This document shows, one piece after another, positions 41,771 through 52,900 of a stretch of 64,000 nucleotides of DNA. This DNA comes from Clostridiales bacterium (GTDB lineage: Bacteria > Bacillota > Clostridia > Christensenellales > Pumilibacteraceae). The DNA lies in contig JAAVHP010000007.1 of NCBI GenBank assembly GCA_014799665.1, positions 121,784 to 185,783 on the forward strand, written 5' to 3'. Position 1 is the stretch's first letter. The number at the start of each line of letters is the position of its first letter. Under the pieces are notes generated by a model. The model was given only the letters and a program-made list of their open reading frames with translations. It ran no database searches and had not been told where the DNA came from. The translations under genes were made by a program, and so were the position numbers.

Positions 41771-42793
41771 ATGAAAATAATTGTTGATATAGGCGCGTGC
41801 GATCATCCCGCCAAAATGGTGAACGGTGCGGTAGACGCGGCTAACGAATACAAGAACTACACGATAGTGGTCGTCGGCGACGAGGAGTTCATTAAGTCTA
41901 GCATTAGCGGCGAAAAGCCGTCCAACCTGCTCATAGAACACGCGCCCGACGTTATCGAGAACAACGACACTCCGACCAAGGCTATACGCCAAAAGCCCAA
42001 TTCGTCGCTCGTTCGCGCTATCGATATTCTTAACAACGATCCCGAGTCCGTCGGACTTGTCAGCGGCGGCAGTACGGGCGCGGTCCTTACGGGCGCGACA
42101 CTGCTCGTCGGGCGTATCAAGGGCGTGCACAGACCCGTTCTCGCTTCGCTTATTCCGTCGTCGATCGACGGCAAGCTCGTTTGCGTTGCCGACTGCGGCG
42201 CGAACGTGGACAGCAAGCCCGAGTTTTTATTGCAGTTTGCCAAGATGGCGGATATTTACGTGCGCGCGCTGTTCGGTACGGAAAAGCCGGTCGTAGGCTT
42301 ATTATCGGTCGGCACCGAGGATCACAAGGGCGACGAGCGCAGCAAGGCGACGCACGCGCTTCTTAAAGAAACGGATCTCAATTTCGTGGGGAACATGGAA
42401 GCCCGCGACGCGCTTACCGGCAACTACGACGTTATCGTCACTGACGGGTTTGCGGGTAACGTGCTTATCAAGTCTATCGAGGGTACGGCGAAAATGGTTA
42501 TGAGCGAGCTCAAAAAAGCCATGTATTCGTCGGTCAAGAGCAAGATCGGCGCGCTTCTTCTCAAAAAATCGTTGTATGCAATGAAAGACAAAATGAACTA
42601 CCACGCATACGGCGGCGCGGCGTTTCTTGGCGTGAAAAAGCCCGTTATCAAAACGCACGGTTCGTCCAACGAGGTATCGACCAAGGCTTCTATACGCAAC
42701 ATAATAAGGATGCACGAGCATCATATCATAGACGACATTACGGCGGGGGTTGCCGCGGAACAAGCCCAGCAAACCGGCGGCGAACAGCAATAA
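41771..42793 (+). CDS. plsX: Phosphate acyltransferase PlsX
   Basis: 340 residues; I chose ATG 41771 because the family starts with M-K-I-x-V-D-x-x-G-x-D (here MKIIVDIGACD) and GGAG lies upstream. Family blocks present: VGLVSGGSTGAVLTGA (about residues 95-110), ADCGANVDSKPEFLLQFA, and VGLLSVGTEDHKGDE with FAGNVLIKSIEG. The usual G-G-D after the first strand is altered (IGACDHP instead of MGGDxAP), a divergence at a normally conserved spot. It converts acyl-ACP to acyl-phosphate at the membrane for phospholipid synthesis. No acpP lies between it and rnc, unlike many relatives. Confidence 0.92.
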   Translation: MKIIVDIGACDHPAKMVNGAVDAANEYKNYTIVVVGDEEFIKSSISGEKPSNLLIEHAPDVIENNDTPTKAIRQKPNSSLVRAIDILNNDPESVGLVSGGSTGAVLTGATLLVGRIKGVHRPVLASLIPSSIDGKLVCVADCGANVDSKPEFLLQFAKMADIYVRALFGTEKPVVGLLSVGTEDHKGDERSKATHALLKETDLNFVGNMEARDALTGNYDVIVTDGFAGNVLIKSIEGTAKMVMSELKKAMYSSVKSKIGALLLKKSLYAMKDKMNYHAYGGAAFLGVKKPVIKTHGSSNEVSTKASIRNIIRMHEHHIIDDITAGVAAEQAQQTGGEQQ

Positions 42794-42794
42794 C

Positions 42795-43445
42795 GTGGAT
42801 AACAATACTATTCAAGCAATACAAGCACGCATCGGCTATCAATTCAAAAACGTAAAGCTTCTCGAAGCGGCGTTTACGCATTCGTCATACGTGAACGAGC
42901 ACGACGCCGTCGGCAACGAGCGTATAGAGTTTTTGGGCGATTGCGTGCTTAATTTTTTGGTTGGCGAGCGACTGTTCAAGGACGATCCGACCGCGCAGGA
43001 AGGCACGCTTACCAAACGTCGCGCAGAGCTCGTTTCGCGTGTGCCGCTTGCGCGCATAGTGGACAGGCTGGGTGTGATCGAATATTTGCAGGTGGGTGCG
43101 GGCGTCGATAAGAACGCATTTTTGGTAAAGGCTCGCTCCGATCTGTTTGAAGCGTTGATCGGCGCGGTGTATCTCGACGGCGGCACGAATGGACTTGACG
43201 AGTGCAGAAAACTCTTAGACGCCGTTTACTTTCCGTTTGTCGAGCCCGAACACGACTATAAAAGCGAGTTGCAGGCGATAGCGAATAGGCTTGGCTGTAA
43301 GGTCGAATATAAAGAGCTTCCCGCAGGCGAAAGCGCGCACGCCGAGGTCAGTGTGGGTGATCGCGCGTTTATCGGCAGCGGGCATAACAATAAGGAAGCG
43401 AAGGCGGACGCCGCGCGCGTTGCCGTTATTGCGCTTAAAGGTTAG
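42795..43445 (+). CDS. rnc: Ribonuclease III
   Basis: 216 residues from GTG 42795, which starts one base after the plsX stop; a TTG at 42750 inside plsX is the alternative start, and neither has a strong ribosome binding site. The RNase III signature NERIEFLGDCVL (41-52) carries the acidic catalytic residues, and the second acidic pair lies in DLFEALIGAVYLD. A C-terminal double-stranded-RNA-binding domain follows (about 147-216; ELQAIANRLGCKVEYK and NNKEAKADAARVA). It processes rRNA precursors and other duplex RNAs; the folded element at 41623-41750 is an obvious possible substrate nearby (inference). In many Bacillota smc comes next; here about 15 kb intervenes. Confidence 0.95.
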   Translation: MDNNTIQAIQARIGYQFKNVKLLEAAFTHSSYVNEHDAVGNERIEFLGDCVLNFLVGERLFKDDPTAQEGTLTKRRAELVSRVPLARIVDRLGVIEYLQVGAGVDKNAFLVKARSDLFEALIGAVYLDGGTNGLDECRKLLDAVYFPFVEPEHDYKSELQAIANRLGCKVEYKELPAGESAHAEVSVGDRAFIGSGHNNKEAKADAARVAVIALKG

Positions 43446-43491
43446 GGCAACGGTTTTGCTTTTATAAAGACGAGTACTTTGTCGAAAATGC

Positions 43492-43521
43492 TTGACAAAA
43501 CGTTCGACTATGCCATAAAAT
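43492..43521 (+). promoter_or_regulatory. Promoter of the small coiled-coil gene
   Basis: TTGACA (43492-43497), 18-base spacer, TAAAAT (43516-43521). AAGGAG lies upstream of the ATG at 43544. Confidence 0.75.
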
Positions 43522-43543
43522 ATCGGTATACAAGGAGTTTGAA

Positions 43544-43768
43544 ATGTCCAGAAAAAGCGATCTGAAAAAACAAATTGCCGAGAGCGAGGCGGAAATCGAG
43601 GAGCTTGAAAAAAAGCGCATGCGTTCGCAGTCTGCGATCATGGAGAGTTTTCTCAATAAGACCGAGCCGAACGAGCGCGACGCGGAATATTTCCGTATTT
43701 ATACGCAGCTTATCGAGGTCGAAAGAAATAATCTGCGTATGCTTAACGACGAATTAAACAAGCTGTAA
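43544..43768 (+). CDS. Small coiled-coil protein
   Basis: 74 residues, preceded by a good ribosome binding site and promoter. Two helical, heptad-like segments (KKQIAESEAEIEELEKKR at about 8-25; YFRIYTQLIEVERNNLRML at about 49-67) are joined by a short polar linker containing NKTEPNERDAE. No cysteines, membrane segments or known motif. The shape is that of a small helical-hairpin or dimerising protein. The function is unknown. It sits between rnc and the giant surface protein gene. Confidence 0.7.
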   Translation: MSRKSDLKKQIAESEAEIEELEKKRMRSQSAIMESFLNKTEPNERDAEYFRIYTQLIEVERNNLRMLNDELNKL

Positions 43769-43816
43769 TTTTTTTTAGTTTTTTATTAATTTATTGTACT
43801 TGGCATTTTAAAATAT

Positions 43817-43845
43817 TTGACAAAAAAATACCTATCGAATATAAT
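43817..43845 (+). promoter_or_regulatory. Promoter of the giant surface protein operon
   Basis: TTGACA (43817-43822), 17-base spacer, TATAAT (43840-43845), a perfect consensus. The start is expected near 43852. Confidence 0.9.
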
Positions 43846-43857
43846 ATTCTTGTGGGG

Positions 43858-43891
43858 GATTATTTGTGATTTATCATAAATAATCTTTTTT
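43858..43891 (+). terminator. Terminator-like hairpin in the leader of the giant gene (possible attenuator)
   Basis: GATTATTTGTGA (43858-43869) pairs with the strand ending TCATAAATAATC (to 43885) through a G-T wobble, with a very small loop, and six T follow (43886-43891). It begins about 6 bases after the predicted transcription start and ends about 40 bases before the ATG. The stem is AT-rich, so strength is uncertain. Confidence 0.5.
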
Positions 43892-43930
43892 GTATGTAAT
43901 TTTTTCATTGCGGTGCGTGGAGATACGTAT

Positions 43931-46900
43931 ATGAATACCAAGAAAATCTCGGTTCGTTTTAAATCTTTTGCGGAGATAGGCGCGATTTTGGCGGCGTTGT
44001 TCGTTTTGGCGGGCGTTTGTTTTTGGCATGCCGAACGTGCTCGCGCCGATTCCAATCCTTCGTATACGAGTATACGCGTAACCGTTGTTTCGGGCGCGAG
44101 CTTTACGACCGATCTCACGGCACAGCAGCTTAACAGCGATACATATTTTACGGTAGAAGGCACAACGGACGGCTCGACCTACGAATCCGTCGATCGTTCG
44201 CTTTTGTCAGTCGCTATTGACGGCGGACATCTTGTTCCCAATCAGGGCAATAACGTAACGTTCACATATACTCCTACGGGCGTAAGCGCCACCGCAAGCG
44301 TCGACGGTTCGGCCATAACCAAGGTCGCTATTAATTCGGCGACCGTTGCAGTCAATTCTTCGTACACGCTCTATGACGGAAGATATTGGCGCACGCCCGA
44401 AAACTATGCGGCATTCGTCAAGGGCATGACCGTCGCGGAACTAATGAACGGGCTTGTTGTAGAAGTTACTTATCCAAACTCTACATATACGCTCGTATTG
44501 AGTTCTACGGGCAACGGCAATACATTTATCGCCGAGACGGGCGAGAGCGTGACTGTCACCGCAGGCGGTATCGGCGGAGATTCGACCACCGTGTCGGTCG
44601 ATATTACCGATGTAACCGGCGCGACGACGACCGCTACGCTCGCGGATACTATTCATTTCGAAGAGAAAAAGACGGTTGGACTCGTCGTAAAGAATTTAGA
44701 CGAGTATTTATCGTACTTCGACGAGTTCACTTCCTCGACCGTAATTTATGAGACCGATATCGAGGGTGCGGTGTTCCCCGTAAGCAACGACGGGCATGAG
44801 GGCGGTTATTTGTCGTCCGGAGAGTTCAGCATAGATGGAAACCTTGCGCCTAACGGAGAACAAATTTTGGCGGGCTTCGACGCGCTCGCTAAAGGTGAGG
44901 AATACTATTACACCGCGACGATTTACGTGGTGCTTTATTCAGACAGCTCGGTGCGCGCGAAAATCGAAATCGAAAATGTTAAATTCGAAGAGCCCGCAAT
45001 CGGTAGTATCGGCGGATCGTTTGCGCGGCAAACGGCTTTCGGTGAGTTCGATTATTCGGGACTGACTATTGCGTTCAATTACAGCACCGGCGATACGGCT
45101 TCTATTCCGCTCGACAGCATTTCGGATTTGTGTTCGGTCACGTATTACGGCACGGACGGAAATGTGATAGACCATTTGTCGGTCAAAGTCAATAAGATTT
45201 CGCTGACCGTTCAAATCGGCGGAGATTCGCGCAAAAAAGAGCAAAATAACCTAATTAGGAATGGTAGAAATACGCTTATTTCGGCGACCGACGTCAATCT
45301 TCCCGCATTTGACAGGTCGATTTTGGTATTCGATCCTAACGGAACGTATCGTTCTATCGAGTTTGTTGACGATACGGTAAAGGACGGAGCGACTGTAACC
45401 GTCGCGCGCAAATCGGAAGGTGGCGTAACTACGGAAATTGCGGGCGCGTACGAAAAAGCCAACGATAGGATAAAATTCCCGCTAAGCGGCGAATATACCG
45501 TTACGGTCAAATTGGAAACCAACGGCGATTATCAGTGGGTGTCCGACCCGTTGCGTACGGATAACTACACGCTTGTCTATACCGTTCAAGTCAATAAGGC
45601 GACCGTAAGTCTTTCGCTTACTTATGCGAGCGGTGCGGATAGAGTATACGGCACGACAATAGAACCGACGCATACAGTTACTGCGGTCAATACGGGTACG
45701 AGCGCAAGCGTCGACGTGTTCGATACAGTGCAAAGCGGCGACAACGCGCAAAACCCTGTCTATAAGTTCTATTATTACGAAACTACGAGCTCGGCGGATA
45801 ATGCTCAGGCTACACCCTTCCGCGATGTGGACAGCTATTACGTTTTTGTAAAGACGGAGGCGACCGAATATTACAACGCCGCGCAGTCCGCGCCCGTGCT
45901 CTATAATATAACAAAAAAGACGATATCGACTGCCAGTCTCGGTTCTCCGCATTTCGATAAGGACGTGACCTACAATGCGGCGAGCTTCATCAATGCGAGC
46001 GAGTTTGTTTCCGCTTACGGCGACAGTGCGGCGACCGTGCTCAAAACGCCCGTTATTAAATCCGTGACGGGTATCGACGCGGGCGTTCCCGCCGCCGAAA
46101 AGAATACGCTATTCCACGCCGGTACGTACACGGTCGAAATAGAAATAGACTCGGCGCACTTCAAAAATTATGAGTGGCAGGGCACTGCGGGCGCCAAAAA
46201 GGAAGTCACGTTCGTCATTCAAAAGCGCGCCGTAAGTATAGGCGTTTCGACGGCGACAAATTTGGTTTACGGAAGTTCGACCAACGATCCTGCGCTGGTT
46301 TCGACGGTGAGTCCCGCGGGCTACGTTGATTTCGGCACGGCGTACTATTATTCGAATTACAGCGGAAGCGGCGTGCCGACGAGCGGACTTCTTAGCGGCC
46401 CCGATTTTACTACGCTCGACGCAGGCAAATATGCCGTATATTTTAAAGACTACGCCGCTAACAATACCAATAAGGTTTATGCGAGCGATATAACGATAAG
46501 CGGAAACGCATATTCGGCGTTCGATATCGCGCGAAAAAAGATAACCAAAATAGGCTTCGGCGGCGATCAAACCTTTACTTATAACGGCTCCGCGCATAAA
46601 TTCACGCTGGCCGATTGGAATGCGGCATATGCGGCTATTCTCGACGTGATGGTGATCGGCAAGCTCGTAGACGGTACGACTGCGGTAGGTTGTTCGTTCG
46701 ATTACGCGACGGGAGAGGTTTCTGTTCGAGATGCGGGCACTTACACAGTAACCGTTGCGTTTAAGTCGTCGATCGATAATCACGAATGGGACGGCGCAGC
46801 TTCGGGACAGGAGCGCGCAAGTCTCGACTCGGCCGCCGACGGCAAGGTTTACGAGGTGCAACAAGCGGTCGTAACGATCGATTTCAATATCCCTACGGGC

Positions 46901-49900
46901 GGCTATCCGTTCGACGAGACAAAGGGGCAAGCGCCTGCTCCTACGGTTAGCGTGAGCGAGAGCGGCGTTACACTGACAGTCACTGTGGAATACTTCGCGG
47001 ACGCGAGCCAAACGGCAATCGACGCGAGCAAAATCAAGGACGGCAAGCCGTTTGCCGCGGGTACGTATTACGTATTTGTAAAAGACCTCGCGTGCGTCGC
47101 CAACGCGGACGGCGCAGGTTACTCGCTTGCAGTAAACTACAGGCTGCCGGGCAGTGTAAGCGCTCAGTTTACAATACTTTCCGCCGCGCTTAAAGAGCTT
47201 AAATTCGATAACGGTACGCTTGCGCACAGCGTCGAGTATGCGGGCAGGGCGTTCGCTTTTAGCGAGTTTATTGCGAATTGGCTCGCCGTCGACGGGCAAA
47301 ACGTCGATCAGCTCGACGTGACCGTAGCTTCGGTGAATAACGGAAGCGTCATGCGCAACGTCGATACGTATACTATTTCCGTAAAGCCTGCAACCAACTA
47401 TAAATGGGAGGTCGGCGCGGAAGACGCTATCGTAACTCTCACGCTTACCGTTACCAAAGCGGATATCGGTATATCGTGGGATTCGGCGTATGACTTAACT
47501 TATACCGGCGCTAAAAAGACCGTTTCGCCGACAATTGTCGTCAAGTCGGGTTCGGGCGATACCGTTTCGGCTACAATAAAATATAAGTCGAGAAGCACGA
47601 GCGACGCCGTACCTACGGGCGGCGACGTCGATCCTATAAATGCGGGCAGATATTATGCTTACGTAGCGGTGCTTACGGGCGAAGCCGTCCCCAATTATAA
47701 TATCCCGACGAGCGGATATTATAAAGATTTCGTCATTAAGAAAGCTGTTATCGGCACGATTTCCGTAGGTAACGTGTCCGTCGCAAGTCCTACGTACGGC
47801 GACGGTGGAAAGGTTACGTTTACCTCGTCGACTGTGGGCTGGGCGAATCTCGTCACGGCGGACGTGTCGCGTGCTCTCGACAGCGCGTGGCTGAACGGCG
47901 CGACGCCTACGGTGCAAAATAACGTTTCCGGCTATTCGAACGGCGTATTTGCGTACGGCGACGCAGGCATATATTCGATAGTGTTCACAGTCGCCGACAG
48001 CGCGAATTATTGCTTAGCCGCGACAGAACAGCGGGAGTTTGAAAAAACGGGCAGTTATACGTTGTCAATAAACGGCTTTGTCACCGTCGCGCGCAAAGAG
48101 CTGATCGCGCCCGCGCTCGGCAATCAACGCGCTATGCAGTATAACGGCGTTACCGCGTTTGCTTTCGATCTCACTGCGTATGGCGTATCAGTGAACGTAC
48201 TCTACGGCAAGGGTAACGATCCGTATAGCGATGAGTCGGCTACCGTTTCGCACGGTACAGGCACAGTCGATCTTTCGCAACGCGGAAAGTATTTCGTTTC
48301 TTTCGCAATCGGCTCTAATCCGTACAATTACGTATGGAAGATTAATAGCTCCGATAACTACGGCAGCGGCTATGTGGACGGGCTTGGAAAGATCGTGTAC
48401 GACGGGGAAAAGTCGGTAGTTTACTTGCACTATGCCATTATAAATCGGAGTCTCGATATTACGTTTGCTATAAATGCGGCGGGTGGGTATACCTTCGGCG
48501 ATAACGGCGTTGGCGGCTCTGCCGAGCTTGATAACGTGATAGTTATGTCGGGCAGTAATATTTCCATTATCGATACCGAAAAGGAAAAGACGGGATTTAA
48601 GATAGTATACACCTTCTATAAGTTGGGCACGGCCTCTACTTCGTCGAGCGTCGGCACGGTCACGAGAACGTGGGACGGCTCGCAGTGGGCGTACGTGTCA
48701 AGCGGTGAGCTTGTCAATAACCTTGTGTGGGCTCAGGACAATTATACTGTGTCCGTCGAGCTGATATTCGGTAAATCTGACGGGGCCGCGGACGCCGATT
48801 ATCAGGACCTCGGCTTTAAAGACCTTGCATTCACGGTCAAGCCGTTGGAGCTTCAAGTAACGTGGTCGGTAGCGGACGGCGACAGTGCCGTTACGGGCAG
48901 TGGCACTGAGTTTTCTTCCGTTTACGACGGTAATGCGCATACGCTCGTAGCGACGGTAGCTAATATGCCTAAGAAGTCCGATAGCGACAATACGACAGTC
49001 GGCGTTACCGTCGGGAATAGGGCGGCGGAGCAGATAAAGAACGCTAAGACTTATACAATAGAAGTAAAGAGCATAACGGACAACGACGACGGCAATTTCG
49101 TCATCCCTTCGGGCGGGCTTATCGCTACGCTTACCATATCGCCGCGCGCGGTGAAGATAAGCGGTGTGGCGGTGACAGCTCACGTTTACGGTGAAGAAAT
49201 ACTCGCCGAAGAAAGGGCTTGGGTATACACCGACGGCGACGATACGCCCGATACGGCGAAGTTCGTAAACGGCGACGAAAGCAAGATAACAGTTACGGTT
49301 AACGCAGATAAATCTTCTGCCGTGGGCGGCATGTATTCGGTCACTCCGAGCATAACGGACGGCAACTACACCGTTACAGTCACGCCTGCAAGCTTTACGG
49401 TAGTAGCGCGCAAGATAACCGTCACTCTAAATTCGACGGGAAAGAGCGTATACGGCGAGGTCGTCAATCTTTACAACGGTACGTATTCGGTTGAGCTTAC
49501 GAGCGGACAGACAGGCGACGCGATAGTCAACGGAGACGCCGTGACTGAGGTTTTTGCGCTCGGGCTTGACGGCGTATCCGACCTGACTGACGTTACGCTT
49601 GCGGCTGGCGCTTACGATCTTACCGTATCCGCGTTCGGAAATAAAACGGGTAATTACGAAATTACGTTCGTCATTAACAATGCTACATACGAGATAGAAA
49701 AGGCGTATATTACGAGCCCTGTCGTGAACGTTTACGGCGGCATTGCGGGTGCGGAATATGATGCGAATGCTCATGCAGTGCTTATTGCGTCGAGTACGGC
49801 GGTCGTCGTTAACGGCACGACAGAAAACCCGCTAGAATGGTATATCGACATTGGTGACGGTAACGGATTTGTAAAATACGCCGCAGGTACGCACACCGTA

Positions 49901-52900
49901 AAGAACGCTGGTACGTACGACTTTAAATTCAAGATAACGGCGAAAAACCACTACGACCTTATTATCGGCGGTGAAACACCCACCGTGTATCAGGTTGTCG
50001 TGAACAAGGCGAAGCTCAACGTATCCGTCAATATAGCGATCACTTACAGCGAGCAAAATCCTGTGGGTAAGGATTACCGCATGACGCTCGCAGACTTGAC
50101 GGCGGGAGACGGTATGTATACCGTGAGCGGCTTTAAGACGGGTGACAGTGTAAGCAACCTTTCGGGACTTGCGCTCGTTGCGGGACAAAAGCTGTATACG
50201 ATTGCTGGCTACACTTCGTCGAGCGACGCGACCGAGGACGGATATCTTATCGAGTTCAACGAGGGCGCGGTAACTTCGGATAATTATTCGTTCATTAATG
50301 TCGACGGCAAGCTTACGGTAAAGCCGTTCGAATTTAACGTGGTGATTTCCGACAAATCGTCAGAGTACTATAAGGACGGCGATTATCACGCTGCTACGGC
50401 GATAGTTTCCGTTGTGTCAAAATCTTTGTACGACGGTGCTACGCTTTCCGTGCCGAACGGAGTCGATCTCGACGCGCTGTATACTTTAAGCTGTGAGGTC
50501 GTAAGCGACGGTGGCAAGGTGACGAAGCCCGTTAAAGACGGGGGCTATGCGATTACCGGCGCGCTCGAAGCCGTATATGCGACTAACTATAAGGCGAATT
50601 TCACCGACGGTGTTTACACTGTCACGCCCGCGGCATTCGCGTCGGTCACGGCGAACGGCTATAACGCGCAATACGATGAGACGATGCATGCGCTCGCTAC
50701 CGTTAATGCGATCACAGTAGACGGCAGTTCGGCTACGTACGAGTATTATGTTTCGGCGGTCGTGCTCGGAGACGATGAGCTTAAAGAAGTATCCTTGTGG
50801 ACGGTCGACGCTCCCAAGTCGATAGACGTATGGGCGAAAAAGTACGTTTATATTCGTATCAGCGAGGAAAATCACGCTACCGAGTACAGGGAAGTTGAGT
50901 CAGAGATAACAAAGGCTACGGCAAACAACCTTACAGTTAACTTTGCGTTCGATAACGGCTCGGTCAAAACGAATAGAGACGAAGTAACTACGGACGCGTG
51001 GACTTACGGCAAGTTCGACGGCAACACAGCTTCCGCATACTATAATCCCAATGGCTATGATCATACAAACGGACAGAGCGTAATTGAACCGTCTGCGGCG
51101 TTTAACCGTATTGAAATCGGCGATACGGCGTCTGAGCAGTATTTGACCGTTGCGGTGTTTAACGGATCGAGCAAGCTCGACGAAGTAACGCTTTCTTCGG
51201 GTAATACCGTCGGCGCGCTTATTAAGAGTCTGTTCGATTTGGGAGTGTTCGGCGCGGGCGATTATACCGTTACAGTACATATGGACGGCACAAATAATTA
51301 TCCGGCGATCGATCAAACCTATTATTTTCGAGTAGGCAAAAAGGTGCTTACGATTACCGGCAACCACATAAACGTTGTTTACGGCGAGGACATAGCGGCG
51401 AGTGTGTATACCGATTCGGCTAAGGTGAGTCTTAATTATTCGGTCGGAGGCTACGTTGTAAACGGCGCGACAGCAGATACGTGGAGCAGCGCTGTAGTCG
51501 GTGGAACTTTGCCCGTGTTTATCACGACTTACGTTAAAGGCTACGAGAACGGCTCGGTTGGTTTGTATGATATAACGGCGAACAACACGAGCAGTATTTC
51601 TTCGAATAACTACGATCTTACATTTGTAAAGGGTGTGCTTTCAGTTACAGAACGTACCGTTACTATCAAGATCGACGATAAGGAAAACAGCTACAACCTG
51701 CGCGACGACGATCCGAGCGAACCTAAAAAGCTTTCGTTTACGGTGGTTGCCGTTAACGGCTCGTACTCGTTCTACGACGATAAGGACGAAGTAGTTAAGC
51801 TTAAAACGGACGCTCTTACCAATTCCAACGCGTCTATAAAGACTAATAACGTTCGCGTTGATGGCAACGGCAATGTAATACCTTATCCTATATATGCAAC
51901 GTTCGGCACGTACGGCGAGGGCGGAACGAGCTTTGGCAATAACTATATAATAAAGTTCAGCGGCTGTTCGTACGACGCCGCTAAATACGGTGCTATCTCG
52001 GACGAAAACGCGATAACCCAAAATGGGGTAAACATAGCGGGCTCGTTTACCATAACTCCCGCTAAGCTGTCGATGAGCGTTACTTCTCCCGACTTTACGT
52101 ATAACGGCGTAGCTAAGACCTGGCAAATCAGCGCGGTGGGAGACTCAAACGTTTCGTTCAATATAGTGTACAAAAACACTGACGAAGATCGCGTGCTCGC
52201 GGGCGCGCCGATAGACGTAGGCAACTACTCGATAACGTATTCGTCGAGCGATCCCAACTACACCGCAGGCGGCGAAATCACGCAGCCGTTCTCCGTCACT
52301 AAGGGCACGCTGACTATAACGGTAAGCAATGCCAGCGTTCAGTACGGCACGGAGCTGTTCGGCGACGGGCGCAAGATAGTAGAGAACGGCGAGACTTTGT
52401 TCGACGGCGTTACGGCGAGCTATGAATTCAGCGCGGACGGCGAGTTCACTACGGGCGACGACATCGCGCAAAAAATAATCGCGCGCGAAACCGATAAGGG
52501 TGCGCTCGACCTCACTAAGCTGTATTTTAAGTACGGCAATTACACCGTTCATTCCGCACCGTCCGAAAACGGCTATAAAATGTCGGTCAACTTCGACGGA
52601 ACGGATAAGATCCCGTCGGCAAACTACAATATTGTTATGTCGGTAGATACTTCCAAAAACAACCTTACCGTAGTAAAACGTAACGTGACCGTCACAGTTC
52701 ATGGCTATAATTTCGACGGCTCGTCGACTACGTACGAGGGCGCCAAGGGCGAGTATACAGGTCAGGATCACACTTTCGCGATCAACGCCAAGCTTGCGGA
52801 CAGCGCGGTGTTTAACGGATATTTCTCCGCGCCGAACGGTTGGGCGGGGCAGTCGGGCGATGCTCTTAAATTACTCAATCTTACGCTCGAACTCGAAAAT

